Origin: Sphingomonas sp. SUN039
GTDB lineage: Bacteria > Pseudomonadota > Alphaproteobacteria > Sphingomonadales > Sphingomonadaceae
DNA: 64,000 bases
Assembly: GCF_024758725.1 (NCBI RefSeq)
Contig: NZ_CP096972.1
Span: forward strand, 1,408,001 to 1,472,000
Direction of reading: 5' to 3'
The translations under genes and the position numbers were made by a program. Numbering within the stretch: the stretch's first letter is position 1; each line of letters starts with the position of its first letter. This document shows, piece by piece, positions 35,801 through 45,132 of the stretch. Below the pieces are notes generated by a model that was given only the letters and a program-made list of their open reading frames with translations, was not told the DNA's origin and searched no databases.

Positions 35801-37427
35801 CGCCGCCCTCCGGTACGACCCAGACGATGTTCTGGGTCGGATCCTTGATGTCGCAGGTCTTGCAGTGGACACAGTTCTGGGCGTTGATCTGCAGCCGCTC
35901 GCCGGTCGGATTGCTGGCATCCTCGACGAATTCATAGACGCCCGCCGGGCAGTAACGCTGCTCGGGCCCCGCATAAAGCGGCAGGTTGACGGTCGTCGGG
36001 ACACTGGCGTCCTTGAGCGTCAGGTGGACCGGCTGGTCCTCCTCGTGATTGGTGTTCGACAGGAATACCGAGGACAGCTTGTCGAAACTCAGCACCCCGT
36101 CGGGCTTGGGATAGCTGATGGGCTTTACCATGTCCCTGCGCCACAGGCTCTTGTTGTTTGCATGATGCTTCATCGTGAACGGCAGGCGGATACCGAGATA
36201 TTCGAGCCACATAACGATGCCCGCGATAAGCGTGCCCAGCGTGCCGCCGAATTTCGAGATGATCGGCTCGAAATTGCGGACCATCCGCAGTTCCTTCTCG
36301 ACCCAGCTCGACTTGTAGGCGTCGGTATAAGCATTGAGTTCGTCGCCCGACCGTTCGGCCGAAATCGCGGCAACGGCGGCTTCGGCAGCCATCATCCCGG
36401 ACTTCATCGCGGTATGGCTGCCCTTGATGCGCGGCACGTTGAGGAAACCTGCCGTGCAGCCGATCAGCGCACCCCCGGGGAAGACCACCTTTGGCACCGA
36501 CTGCCAACCGCCGTCGCAGATCGCCCGCGCGCCGTACGACACCCGCTTCCCGTTTTTCAGGATCGCGGCGATCTCGGGGTGCGTCTTCCAACGCTGCATT
36601 TCATCGAACGGGGACAGATAGGGGTTCGTGTAGCCAAGCCAAACGACATAACCGAGCGACACCTGCCCGCCCGCCTGATGATACAGGAATCCGCCACCGA
36701 ACCCGTCCTTGTCGGCAATCGGCCAGCCCTGGGTATGGATCACACGCCCTTGCGCATGTTGTTCGGCAGGAATGTCCCACAACTCTTTGATGCCGATGCC
36801 ATAAACCTGCGGCTCGGCATCCTTGTCGAGATCGAATTTAGTCTTCAGCTGCTTGGTAAGGTGCCCGCGCGCGCCCTCGGCGAACAGCGTGTATTTGGCG
36901 TGGAGTTCCAGCCCCGGCTGGTAGTCGGGCTTGTGCGTCCCGTCACGGGCAACGCCCATGTCGCCGGTCGCGACGCCCTTTACCGACCCATCCTCGTTGT
37001 AGAGAATTTCGGCGGCGGCAAAGCCGGGAAAAATCTCCACCCCCAACCCTTCGGCCTGCTCTGCCAGCCAGCGGCACAAATTGCCGAGCGAGCCGGTATA
37101 GGTGCCCTTGTTGTTGAGGAACGGCGGTGCAAGGAAATGTGGGACGGCCAACTTGCTCGTCTTCGTCAGCACCCAATGCTGATTGTCGGTGACCGGTGTT
37201 TCGGCAAACGGGCACCCGCTCGTGCGCCAATCGGGCAGCAACTCGTCGAGCGCCTTGGGATCTACGACTGCGCCCGACAGGATATGCGCGCCGATTTCGG
37301 AGCCCTTTTCAAGCACGCAGACGCCCAGATCGGCGTTCAGCTGTTTCAGCCGGATCGCGGCGCTCAACCCCGCAGGTCCGCCTCCCACAATCACAACGTC
37401 GTACGGCATGGATTCGCGTGTCGTCAT
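35775..37427 (-). CDS. Electron-transfer flavoprotein:ubiquinone oxidoreductase
   Basis: The protein has 550 residues. FAD site: VVIVGGGPAGLSAAIRLKQ (12-30). C-terminal [4Fe-4S] ligands: NAQNCVHCKTCDIKDPTQ, with the earlier cysteine in QRYCPAGVYEF. The region GCTAGFLNVPRIKGSHTAMKSG is also conserved. It passes electrons from ETF, reduced by acyl-CoA dehydrogenases, to ubiquinone at the inner membrane. It is the first gene of a long minus-strand run, 106 bases from the divergent UDG-like gene. Confidence 0.95.
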   Translation of the reverse strand: MTTRESMPYDVVIVGGGPAGLSAAIRLKQLNADLGVCVLEKGSEIGAHILSGAVVDPKALDELLPDWRTSGCPFAETPVTDNQHWVLTKTSKLAVPHFLAPPFLNNKGTYTGSLGNLCRWLAEQAEGLGVEIFPGFAAAEILYNEDGSVKGVATGDMGVARDGTHKPDYQPGLELHAKYTLFAEGARGHLTKQLKTKFDLDKDAEPQVYGIGIKELWDIPAEQHAQGRVIHTQGWPIADKDGFGGGFLYHQAGGQVSLGYVVWLGYTNPYLSPFDEMQRWKTHPEIAAILKNGKRVSYGARAICDGGWQSVPKVVFPGGALIGCTAGFLNVPRIKGSHTAMKSGMMAAEAAVAAISAERSGDELNAYTDAYKSSWVEKELRMVRNFEPIISKFGGTLGTLIAGIVMWLEYLGIRLPFTMKHHANNKSLWRRDMVKPISYPKPDGVLSFDKLSSVFLSNTNHEEDQPVHLTLKDASVPTTVNLPLYAGPEQRYCPAGVYEFVEDASNPTGERLQINAQNCVHCKTCDIKDPTQNIVWVVPEGGGGPNYPNM

Positions 37428-37495
37428 ATCGGTGCCCTGTTACGGCGCTTGGCCGTCTTTCCTCGTCGTTTTGTCACGAACCGCATTCCGCATCA

Positions 37496-37525
37496 TTGAC
37501 CGCGACGTCAACCGATTGCTTTAAC
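37496..37525 (+). promoter_or_regulatory. Possible promoter of the UDG-like/slt pair
   Basis: TTGACC (37496-37501) and TTTAAC (37520-37525) are 18 bases apart. A transcript started from it would begin about two bases before the ATG at 37534, so the mRNA would be leaderless. The match is moderate. Confidence 0.4.
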
Positions 37526-37533
37526 TGACAGCG

Positions 37534-38307
37534 ATGCTCAATTGCGAAATTCATGATCTGCGCGACGAGGCCGAAAGCCTGATCGGGTGGTGGCGCGACG
37601 CCGGCGTCGATACGCTGATTGACGAGCAACCGCGCGACTGGTTCGCAGAAGGGAATGTGGCGCGGACGGTGCCAGCGAAGGCACACCCCCCAACCTCGGA
37701 CAATGCACCGCAGCCACCAGCGGCACAGTCACAACCGGAATTGCCAACCGTGCTGCCGCAGGCGCTCGCCGAATTCATCGCGTGGCTCGCTACCGACACT
37801 TCGACGCTCGCCAATTATCCCATCCGTCAGCGCCTCGCCCCTGAAGGGCACTCTGCCAACGCGCCGATGATCGTCACCGATGTACCCGAACGCGGCGACG
37901 CCGAGGCAGGACATTTGCTATCGGGCGAGATCGGCGCGCTGTTCGACCGGATGATCGCGGCATGGAAAATCAACCGTGGGCGCATCTATCTTACTGCGCT
38001 CGCACCCGCGCGTCCGGCCAGCGGGCGCATCGACGCACAGGCGCTCGACCTGCTCGGCCCGTTGATCGTGCATCACATCCGTATAGCGGCCCCGAAAAAA
38101 CTGTGGCTGATGGGCGAAGCGGCAAGCCGTGCGGTGCTCGGGATGAATGTAGCCGAAGCAACGGGACGGTTACATTTCATTAACTATGATGGGGTCACTG
38201 TGGAGGCAATCGCAACGCTTCATCCGCGTGTGCTGCTCCGCGAGCCCAAATCCAAAGGGCGGGTGTGGGAAGACATGCAGAGACTGATCGGGGACGGAAC
38301 GGCATGA
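37534..38307 (+). CDS. Uracil-DNA-glycosylase-like protein lacking the usual cluster cysteines
   Basis: The protein has 257 residues. The C-terminal half has the UDG-superfamily layout: IYLTALAPARPASGRID, ALDLLGPLIVHHIRIAAPKKLWLMGEAASRAVLG, and ATLHPRVLLREPKSKGRVWEDM, which resembles the HPxxLLRxPxxKRxxWxDM motif of family 4 enzymes. The N-terminal part is Pro/Gln-rich and has only one Cys (Cys4), so the four ligands of a 4Fe-4S cluster are missing, and the catalytic GEAPGxxED is replaced by a weak TDVPERGDAEAG. It is either a diverged or a non-catalytic member. Its stop overlaps the start of a lytic transglycosylase gene (ATGA). Confidence 0.65.
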   Translation: MLNCEIHDLRDEAESLIGWWRDAGVDTLIDEQPRDWFAEGNVARTVPAKAHPPTSDNAPQPPAAQSQPELPTVLPQALAEFIAWLATDTSTLANYPIRQRLAPEGHSANAPMIVTDVPERGDAEAGHLLSGEIGALFDRMIAAWKINRGRIYLTALAPARPASGRIDAQALDLLGPLIVHHIRIAAPKKLWLMGEAASRAVLGMNVAEATGRLHFINYDGVTVEAIATLHPRVLLREPKSKGRVWEDMQRLIGDGTA

Positions 38308-40016
38308 GAGTATCGGTTTTGCTGACTGGTGTTGCCTTGTCGGGTGCGACTGTCGCCACGCCTGTCATTGCCGCCGAAGCGATCATCGCGGCCAAATCTG
38401 CCGCCCTCGCCCTTCCTGTCCAGCTCGGTCCCAACGCCCGCAGCCAGTATCGGGCGATTTTCGACGATATCGACGCGGGGCGCTGGACCGACGCAGCGGC
38501 CAAGCTTGATTTCATGCCCGAAGGGCCGCTGCACTTCGTTGCACGCGCGGCAATTTTTACGGCCAAGGGTTCGCCGAAGGTGGACGGGACACAACTTGCC
38601 GCGCTGGCAACCGCCGCCCCGCAACTTCCCGAGGCACCTACACTTGTCCGCCTGGCGCAGTCTCGCGGCGTCGATGCCCTGCCCGCGCTGCCCGAACCGC
38701 ATGCGATCGGCTGGCTCGGCACCTCACCACGTCGCGGTCGCACGGCTACGACCGAGGGCGATGCCGTCGCTTCGGTGATGGGCCAGCGGATCCTGCAATT
38801 CATCAAAGACGACAGTCCTACCGAAGCCGAAGCGCTGCTGGTCTCGAATGAACCGAGCCTGACGCCCGCGGGGCTGGCCGAATGGCGCCAGCGCGTTGCC
38901 TGGTCCTACTATATCGAGGACGACGACACTAATGCCCGTCGTTTGGCCACGGTGGCGCAGGCAGGCACCGGCCCTTGGGCAGCACAGGCCGACTGGGTGG
39001 TAGGTCTTGCGGCATGGCGGCAGAAGGATTGGACCACCGCGTCGAACGCTTTCGCCTCGCTGGCCCGACGTTCGTATGATCCCGAAATGATCGCGGCGGG
39101 GCATTATTGGGCCGCACGCGCTGATATGGTGCGTCACCAGCCCGACCTGATTCAGCCGCGCCTCCGCGCAGCCGCACGGCTCGAGGAAACATTTTACGGG
39201 ATGCTCGCCAGCGGCGCGATGGGGCTGGCCGCCCGGAAGGACGACGATGGCAGCGGCGCAATCCGTCAACTGACCGGTCATCCCAATGTCCGCGCCGCAC
39301 TCGCACTCGCCGAAATCGGCGAAAACGACCGTGCCGATGCGCTGGTGCGCTGGCAGGCGCGCATCGGCAGCCCCGCCGAACATGCGACGCTTACCGCAAT
39401 TGCGGGCAAGCTCGACCTGCCATCGACTCAGCTGTGGCTGGCACACAATGGTCCGGCGGGTGCAAAGACCTCGATCGAGGGTCGTTACCCGATGCCCGGC
39501 AACTGGTCGCCCGAAGGCGGCTGGCGCGTCGACCGCGCACTCGTATTCGCGCACACCCTTCAGGAATCGAACTTTCGTACCAACGCAGTTAGCGCAGCGG
39601 GCGCGCGCGGTCTGATGCAGGTTCGCCCCGGCACGGCGAGCGATATCGCGCGCAAAAAGGGCATCGTGTTCGCCGGATCCCTATCGTCGCCTGCCACCAA
39701 CATGGAATACGGGCAAAGCTATATCGAACAATTACGCGATATGGCGCAGACTGGCGGGCTGCTGCCCAAGGTAATCGCCGCATACAACGCCGGTCCCGCC
39801 CCGCTCGACCGCTGGAACTCCAACACCGCCGCCGCGAAAGACCCGCTGCTCTACATCGAGAGCATCCCTTATTGGGAGACCCGCGGCTATGTAACGATCG
39901 TCCTTCGCAATTACTGGATGTACCAGCAACAGGCCGGTCAGAAGACCGTCAGCCGCAGCGCGCTGGTTCAGGGCATCTGGCCGAAATTCCCGACAGTGGC
40001 GAGCGCCGCTCGCTAA
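38304..40016 (+). CDS. slt: Soluble lytic murein transglycosylase (Slt70-like)
   Basis: The protein has 570 residues. A signal peptide ([23 protein letters not shown]) is followed by a long alpha-solenoid (about 40-400), then an SLT domain: [24 protein letters not shown] with catalytic Glu421, and [14 protein letters not shown]. It cleaves glycan strands in the periplasm, leaving 1,6-anhydro ends, and acts in turnover of peptidoglycan. It is translationally coupled to the UDG-like gene, which is functionally surprising. Confidence 0.9.
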   Translation: MRVSVLLTGVALSGATVATPVIAAEAIIAAKSAALALPVQLGPNARSQYRAIFDDIDAGRWTDAAAKLDFMPEGPLHFVARAAIFTAKGSPKVDGTQLAALATAAPQLPEAPTLVRLAQSRGVDALPALPEPHAIGWLGTSPRRGRTATTEGDAVASVMGQRILQFIKDDSPTEAEALLVSNEPSLTPAGLAEWRQRVAWSYYIEDDDTNARRLATVAQAGTGPWAAQADWVVGLAAWRQKDWTTASNAFASLARRSYDPEMIAAGHYWAARADMVRHQPDLIQPRLRAAARLEETFYGMLASGAMGLAARKDDDGSGAIRQLTGHPNVRAALALAEIGENDRADALVRWQARIGSPAEHATLTAIAGKLDLPSTQLWLAHNGPAGAKTSIEGRYPMPGNWSPEGGWRVDRALVFAHTLQESNFRTNAVSAAGARGLMQVRPGTASDIARKKGIVFAGSLSSPATNMEYGQSYIEQLRDMAQTGGLLPKVIAAYNAGPAPLDRWNSNTAAAKDPLLYIESIPYWETRGYVTIVLRNYWMYQQQAGQKTVSRSALVQGIWPKFPTVASAAR

Positions 40017-40052
40017 TCTGGCAAAGGCTGCTCGATCCGCCCTTGACCAGAA

Positions 40053-40134
40053 CCGTCATTGCGAGCGAAGCGAAGCAATCCACATCGCCGCCTGTGCAGT
40101 CCGCTGGATTGCTTCGCTGCGCTCGCAACGACGG
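40053..40134. repeat. Palindromic doublet, family 3 (CGTCATTGCGAGCGAAGCGAAG type)
   Basis: The arm CCGTCATTGCGAGCGAAGCG at 40053 and its inverse ending GCTCGCAACGACGG at 40134 frame about 80 bases. This sequence is a REP-like repeat seen in many distant bacterial genomes. It fills the space between slt and moaB and may act as a transcription terminator or RNA stabiliser. Confidence 0.8.
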
Positions 40135-40144
40135 AACTGTGTGC

Positions 40145-40669
40145 ATGATCGACGACTCCCTTCCCTTCATCCCCGTCAACATCGCGCTCCTCACCGTATC
40201 TGACACGCGCGACGCCTCGACCGACAAGTCGGGCGACCGGCTCGCGGGCCTGATCGAGGCGGCGGGCCACCAACTCGTCCGCCGCATGATCGTCCGCGAC
40301 GATGTCGAGGCGCTGGTCGGGCAATTCGAGGCGTGGATCGAGGACGAAGCCGTCGATTGCATCATCTCGACCGGCGGCACCGGCGTGACCGGCCGCGACG
40401 TGACACCAGAGGCCATAGACCGGCTCGACGGCAAATCGATTCCTGGCTTCGGCGAACTGTTCCGCTGGCTCAGCTACGCGAATATCGGCACCTCGACGAT
40501 CCAGTCGCGCGCCTGTGCCGCCGTGGTGCGCGGCACCTATATCTTCGCCTTGCCCGGTTCGACCGGCGCGGTAGCCGACGGATGGAACGGGATTCTGAGC
40601 ACGCAGCTCGATTCGCGCCACAAACCCTGCAATTTTGTCGAACTGATGCCGAGGTTGCGCGAAGTCTGA
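40145..40669 (+). CDS. moaB: Molybdopterin adenylyltransferase-like protein MoaB
   Basis: The protein has 174 residues. [48 protein letters not shown] and [12 protein letters not shown] and the end block [14 protein letters not shown] are typical of MoaB/MogA. It probably adenylates molybdopterin before metal insertion. No other molybdenum-cofactor gene is nearby. The start is ATG 40145 just past the repeat; the upstream frame extension is repeat-derived and not used. Confidence 0.9.
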   Translation: MIDDSLPFIPVNIALLTVSDTRDASTDKSGDRLAGLIEAAGHQLVRRMIVRDDVEALVGQFEAWIEDEAVDCIISTGGTGVTGRDVTPEAIDRLDGKSIPGFGELFRWLSYANIGTSTIQSRACAAVVRGTYIFALPGSTGAVADGWNGILSTQLDSRHKPCNFVELMPRLREV

Positions 40670-40698
40670 ACCGAATTTCAACGATCTGGTGGCAGGCC

Positions 40699-40995
40699 AT
40701 GGATATGGCGCAGTCGATATTCTTGGCATGGATCGTCGCACTTGGCCTGAACGTGCTGTCATTCGTCCAGTTCGGATGGGACAAACGGCGCGCCGAATTA
40801 GGCTTACGGCGGACGCCCGAAGGTTCGCTGTTAATGACTGGAATGCTCGGTGGTTGCGTCGGCGCCTATCTCGGTCGCTCGCACTTCCGGCACAAAACAC
40901 GCAAGCAGCCGTTCGGCAATCGTCTGTTCGGAGCCACTATACTGAACGTGACGGGCGTGTCTGCTATCGCCACCCGGATTGTCACAGCGGCTTGA
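40699..40995 (+). CDS. DUF1294 membrane protein
   Basis: The protein has 98 residues. It has the DUF1294 pattern: a first helix SIFLAWIVALGLNVLSFVQF, then GWDKRRAELGLRRTPEGSLL, a second hydrophobic segment LLMTGMLGGCVGAYLG and the histidine-rich RSHFRHKTRKQPF. The charged motif with HKTRK is the family signature. Function is unknown. The start is ATG 40699, 29 bases after moaB. Confidence 0.75.
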   Translation: MDMAQSIFLAWIVALGLNVLSFVQFGWDKRRAELGLRRTPEGSLLMTGMLGGCVGAYLGRSHFRHKTRKQPFGNRLFGATILNVTGVSAIATRIVTAA

Positions 40996-41028
40996 CCGCA
41001 GCCTTCCCGGTGCTACGCAAAAATCTTA

Positions 41029-41982
41029 GTGACATCGCTGCTCCCCTTTCCCCACCGGCACCTGACCGGGATTGCGGGCCTGCAGCCGCACGAGATCGTC
41101 TTCCTGCTCGACGAGGCCGACGGGTGGGTCGAGCATAACCGCAGCCACAGCGCATCGGACCATCGGCTGGATGGCCTCACCCAGATCAACGCGTTCTTCG
41201 AGAATTCGACGCGGACGCTGCTCAGCTTCGAGATCGCCGGCAAGCGGCTGGGGGCCGATGTCGTCAACATGCACGCGGCGCAGTCGAGCGTGAAAAAGGG
41301 CGAGACGCTGATCGACACAGCGATCACGCTCAACGCGATGCGCGCCGACGTGATCGTGATCCGCCATGGCAGCAGCGGCGCGGTGGCGCTGATCGCTGAC
41401 AAGGTCGACTGCCCGGTACTCAATGCGGGCGACGGGACGCACGAGCACCCGACGCAGGCCCTGCTCGACGCGCTAACGATCCGGCGGCGGCTTGGCGCAA
41501 TTGCGGGCAAGCGCATCGCAATCTGCGGCGACGTACTGCACAGCCGCGTCGCGCGCTCGAATATCCTGTTGCTGACCGCGCTGATGGCCGAAGTGCGCGT
41601 GGTAGCGCCGCCGACGCTGATGCCGGCCGGGATCGAGCGGTTCGGCGTGGTGCCGTTCACTGACATGGATGCGGGAATCGAGGGCGCGGACGCGGTAATG
41701 ATGCTCCGCCTGCAATCCGAACGGATGTCGGGCGGGTTTGTGCCCTCCTTACGCGAATTCCACGCGCTTTACGGACTGACGCCCGAACGGCTGGAACGCG
41801 CACCAGATGCGATTGTCATGCATCCGGGCCCGATGAACCGGGGCGTCGAGATTGCATCTTCGGTTGCCGACGATCCGGTACGTTCGACGATTGCCGAGCA
41901 GGTCGAAATGGGTGTCGCGGTGCGGATGGCCTGTCTCGACGTGCTGACAGGCCAAAGAACCAAGGGCGGGCGGCGATCGTGA
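41029..41982 (+). CDS. pyrB: Aspartate carbamoyltransferase catalytic subunit
   Basis: The protein has 317 residues. Carbamoyl-phosphate loop [21 protein letters not shown] puts the STRT at 60-63; [12 protein letters not shown] holds the 80s-loop lysine; [17 protein letters not shown] supplies HPTQ at 140-143. It makes carbamoyl aspartate, the second step of pyrimidine synthesis. Start is GTG 41029. It is coupled to the inactive dihydroorotase gene downstream (GTGA). There is no PyrI regulatory chain, as in other class A enzymes that instead pair with a pseudo-dihydroorotase. Confidence 0.95.
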   Translation: MTSLLPFPHRHLTGIAGLQPHEIVFLLDEADGWVEHNRSHSASDHRLDGLTQINAFFENSTRTLLSFEIAGKRLGADVVNMHAAQSSVKKGETLIDTAITLNAMRADVIVIRHGSSGAVALIADKVDCPVLNAGDGTHEHPTQALLDALTIRRRLGAIAGKRIAICGDVLHSRVARSNILLLTALMAEVRVVAPPTLMPAGIERFGVVPFTDMDAGIEGADAVMMLRLQSERMSGGFVPSLREFHALYGLTPERLERAPDAIVMHPGPMNRGVEIASSVADDPVRSTIAEQVEMGVAVRMACLDVLTGQRTKGGRRS

Positions 41983-43181
41983 TCATCCGGGGCGGCAAGC
42001 TGGTCGATATTGCGGGCGAGCGTCACGGCGACCTCGTCATCGATGGCGACAAGATTGCGGCGGCTACCGGCTCGACCAAGACCATCGACGCCACCGGCAA
42101 GATCGTCCTACCGGGCATTGTCGATCTGGGGGTATTCGCCGTCGAACGCGGCGCGTCGGCGGCAGGCGGGATCACGCGCGTCGCGCTGATGCCCGACCAA
42201 TCGCCGGTGCTCGACGATCCGGGCCTCGTCCAGCGCGCCGCGCTGGCCGCCAAGCCCGCCTTGTGGGTTCACCCGCTGGCCGCCGCGACAAAGGGGCTGC
42301 GCGGGGAAGAACTCGCCGAATATGCGCTGATGACGCGCGCCGGCGCGAAGGCCGTGGCGACCGGGCGCAGCTGGATTGCCGATTCGGGCGTGATGCGGCG
42401 CGTGCTCGCCTATGCGGGATCGCTCGGCCTGACGGTTGTCGCACATGCCGAGGACGGCGGGCTGGCCGGGACCGCCGTCGCAACTGAAGGCGAAACAGCA
42501 ACACTCTACGGACTTCCCGCTGCACCTGCGATGGCCGAAGCGATGGCCGTTGCGCGCGATCTGGCACTGGTCGAGGAGACGGGCGCACGGCTGCACTTCC
42601 GCCAGGTGACGACGTCGCGCGCCTTCGATCTTGTCCGTGCGGCCAAGGCGCGCGGATTGCCCGTGACCTGCGGCATCGCCCCGACGCATCTGCTGCTTAA
42701 CGATATCGCGGTCGGCGATTACCGCACCTTCGCGCGCCTCTCCCCGCCGCTAAGGAGCGACGACGACCGCCGCGCCGCTATCGAGGCGTTGCGCGACGGG
42801 ACCATCGACGTGCTGTGTTCGGCGCACGATCCGCGCGGGCCCGAGGCAAAGCGCCTGCCCTTTGCCGATGCCGAACCGGGCGCATCCGGTGCGGAAACGT
42901 TGCTGACGCTCGCACTGGGACTGGTCCGCGACGGCGTGATCGACCTGCCGCGCCTTGCCGCCCTCACCAGCGCGAACCCGGCGAAGTTATTGGGCGTGGA
43001 CTGCGGACGGCTCGAAACGGGGGCACCCGCCGATCTCGTCATCGTCGATCCCGACAAGCCATGGCGGATCGACGGCGCGCGCTTTGCCTCATCAGCCGGA
43101 AACACGCCGTTCGACGGTCTGCCGGTACAGGGCAAGGCCGTCCGCACGATCAAGGGCGGACGGACGATCTTCGAACTTTAG
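41979..43181 (+). CDS. pyrC': Dihydroorotase-like protein without catalytic metal ligands
   Basis: The protein has 400 residues. The amidohydrolase fold is clear ([16 protein letters not shown] at 38-53; [51 protein letters not shown]). The metal-binding HxH of active enzymes (PGxxDxHxH) is replaced by DLGVF, and TSRAFDL and SAHDPRG replace other metal or base residues. In Pseudomonas a similar inactive partner is needed for assembly of aspartate carbamoyltransferase. It is encoded right after pyrB (GTG start, GTGA overlap), so the same structural role is likely. A true dihydroorotase must be elsewhere. Confidence 0.88.
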   Translation: MIIRGGKLVDIAGERHGDLVIDGDKIAAATGSTKTIDATGKIVLPGIVDLGVFAVERGASAAGGITRVALMPDQSPVLDDPGLVQRAALAAKPALWVHPLAAATKGLRGEELAEYALMTRAGAKAVATGRSWIADSGVMRRVLAYAGSLGLTVVAHAEDGGLAGTAVATEGETATLYGLPAAPAMAEAMAVARDLALVEETGARLHFRQVTTSRAFDLVRAAKARGLPVTCGIAPTHLLLNDIAVGDYRTFARLSPPLRSDDDRRAAIEALRDGTIDVLCSAHDPRGPEAKRLPFADAEPGASGAETLLTLALGLVRDGVIDLPRLAALTSANPAKLLGVDCGRLETGAPADLVIVDPDKPWRIDGARFASSAGNTPFDGLPVQGKAVRTIKGGRTIFEL

Positions 43182-43184
43182 GGT

Positions 43185-44573
43185 TTAGCGCGAGGCAACC
43201 TTGAACGTGTGCTTCTGCACCCAGCGTGCCGGCGCATCGCCCGATTGGACGCGGACAAAGCAGACATTGCCGGTCTGCTTGATTCGCGCGCACATCTTGT
43301 CGGCGTCCGCGCGGTTGGCAAAGCTGCCGACCGATACGCGGACGAGATTGGCGTTGCGAACCTTCGCTGCACCGTTGATCGCCTCATAGTTGGCAAGGTC
43401 GACCCGACCCGAAACGCGGTTCCACGCGCGTTCAGCCGCCGAGGCGCTCTGGAAAGCGCCGATCTGGACGACAAATTGGCCGCCCTTGGCCGGACGGAAC
43501 GCCGCTGCCTTCATCAGGCGGGCGGACGGGACGACAGGCTTTGCCACGACAACCGGCTTGGCGACCGGCGCGGGCTTCGCAGCGACGGGACGCGACGGCG
43601 GGACGACGGCGGTACGGACAGGGCGCGGCTCGGCGCGGATCAGGACCGGCTCGGGCGTGGGCGCGACGGCAACCACGGGCTGGACGACGGGCGCAACCGG
43701 CGCGACCGGCGTTTCAAAGGCGGGCTGATCGACAGCGGCAACTGCCACCGGCTCGGGCGCGGGGGCCACAGGTTCGGCGACCGGTGCAACCGGTTCGGCG
43801 GCGGCAACCGCCACCGGCGCGGCAGGTACTGCCAGCGCTAGGCGCGTCGGCTGACCGGCGTCCGCGACCGGCTTCACCCCGAGAAGCGACGCGACTTGCA
43901 TCGATCCAGCGCCCGGACGGGCAAAGGTCGCCCAGGTCGCGAGACGGGCATCCGCCTCATCGGGCGTCAGATCCTGAACCGCCATCACCTTGGCGTTGGT
44001 CCATTTGCCCGCGAGAGCGTAGGCGAGTGCGAGATTCTGGCGCGTCTTTGCATTGGCATCGGGCGCACGCGTTGCAAATTCGAGGATGCGGACGGCCTCA
44101 GTCGGATTACCCGCCAGGGCTAGCGCCAGCCCGAAATCGGCGGCGGGCAGCTTGTCGCGATAATCGGCGAGCGTCGCCTGCGCCGCATCGCCCTTGCCCA
44201 GCGCGATCTGTGCGAGCGCGAGGTTGAGCGCAGCACGCTCTCTCTCGGGATCGAGTGTCAGCGTGTCGGCGAACGTCTGTTCGGCTGACTGGAAACGTCC
44301 GGCGGCGAGATAAGCCTGCCCCAGCAGCATGCGATAATCCGCATTGCGGCCTTGCAACGCCACGGCAGCTTCGGCGAAGGACACTGCCTTGACGGCGTTC
44401 CTCTTGACCAGCGCCTTGCTGGCACGCTGGGCAAAGCCGACTGCCTGACGCGCCGCCTGTTCGGCGGAAACCGGCGACGACCCCTGCGCCTGGCCGCTGA
44501 CGCTGCCGAGCATGAGGGCGGACCCAACCACCAGTGTCGATGTCGTGAGCCGCAGCAGTGATGTCGCGTTCAT
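43185..44573 (-). CDS. TPR/SPOR-domain protein
   Basis: The protein has 462 residues from ATG 44573, preceded by GAGGGGGAAG. A signal peptide (LTTSTLVVGSALMLGSVSGQAQG) leads into TPR-like helices (EAAVALQGRNADYRMLLGQAYLAAGRFQSAEQTF; ALNLALAQIALGKGDAA), then a long Ala/Pro/Val-rich linker about 250-365, and a C-terminal SPOR domain (FVVQIGAFQSASAAERAWNRV; LVRVSVGSFANRADADKMCARIK). SPOR binds denuded septal glycan, so the protein is probably at the division site. It is the last gene of the ParA/RHH operon. Confidence 0.8.
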   Translation of the reverse strand: MNATSLLRLTTSTLVVGSALMLGSVSGQAQGSSPVSAEQAARQAVGFAQRASKALVKRNAVKAVSFAEAAVALQGRNADYRMLLGQAYLAAGRFQSAEQTFADTLTLDPERERAALNLALAQIALGKGDAAQATLADYRDKLPAADFGLALALAGNPTEAVRILEFATRAPDANAKTRQNLALAYALAGKWTNAKVMAVQDLTPDEADARLATWATFARPGAGSMQVASLLGVKPVADAGQPTRLALAVPAAPVAVAAAEPVAPVAEPVAPAPEPVAVAAVDQPAFETPVAPVAPVVQPVVAVAPTPEPVLIRAEPRPVRTAVVPPSRPVAAKPAPVAKPVVVAKPVVPSARLMKAAAFRPAKGGQFVVQIGAFQSASAAERAWNRVSGRVDLANYEAINGAAKVRNANLVRVSVGSFANRADADKMCARIKQTGNVCFVRVQSGDAPARWVQKHTFKVASR

Positions 44574-44593
44574 GGTCTTCCCCCTCAAAACGG

Positions 44594-45121
44594 TCATTTG
44601 CCCGCGCTGCCCGAACCGGCCGCCTTAGCCAGTTCGCCGACACCGGGCTGGGTTGCGAGAAAGGCGTCGAGCGCCTGTACAACGAGAAGCTGGGCCGACT
44701 TGTGCGCGACCGCACAGGCAAGCCGCAGTTGCAGGTGGCGATCCGGGTCGAGGCGCAGCGTGAACGCCGCCTTGCCCTTCGATCCGGGTGCCGCACGCTT
44801 GGCCCGCTCGGCAAAGGAGTCCGACAGCGGTTCGAGTTCGCGCTTCAGTTCTTCCTGCTGGCGCACCACGGCGGGCAGTTCATCAGGCACCTCGACAGCT
44901 GCGACCGGCAGGATCGGTACGACTTCGGCGCTGACCGGCGCGGCGACCGACTCGGGCTCATGGCCCATGTCGTTCCAGCCCAGGTCTTCGTGATGCTGGT
45001 GGCTATTGCCGCCGCCGAAGCCGAAGCTGGCAAAGCCCTGCGGACGCATGGCAGGCTTGGCCTGCCCCTTGCGGGCGAGCAGCGATGACGACAGCGATGC
45101 GAGAGGTTTGGGTTCGCCCAT
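44594..45121 (-). CDS. Small protein with a ribbon-helix-helix-like C-terminus, ParA partner candidate
   Basis: The protein has 175 residues from ATG 45121. The first two thirds are low-complexity, with a Gly/His patch (FASFGFGGGNSHQHHEDLGW) and a Val/Pro-rich stretch. The last third (KAAFTLRLDPDRHLQLRLAC then AVAHKSAQLLVVQALDAFL) follows the strand-helix-helix layout of RHH proteins such as ParG or Arc. Being 11 bases after a ParA ATPase, it may be the ATPase's cognate DNA- or partner-binding protein. The function is inferred from layout only. Confidence 0.55.
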   Translation of the reverse strand: MGEPKPLASLSSSLLARKGQAKPAMRPQGFASFGFGGGNSHQHHEDLGWNDMGHEPESVAAPVSAEVVPILPVAAVEVPDELPAVVRQQEELKRELEPLSDSFAERAKRAAPGSKGKAAFTLRLDPDRHLQLRLACAVAHKSAQLLVVQALDAFLATQPGVGELAKAAGSGSAGK

Positions 45122-45132
45122 GACGCCCTCCC

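Noticed and set aside
35865-37499. 544-codon open frame on the plus strand opposite ETF-QO
   Set aside because: Shadow of a certain gene, again with a compositional rather than domain-like translation.
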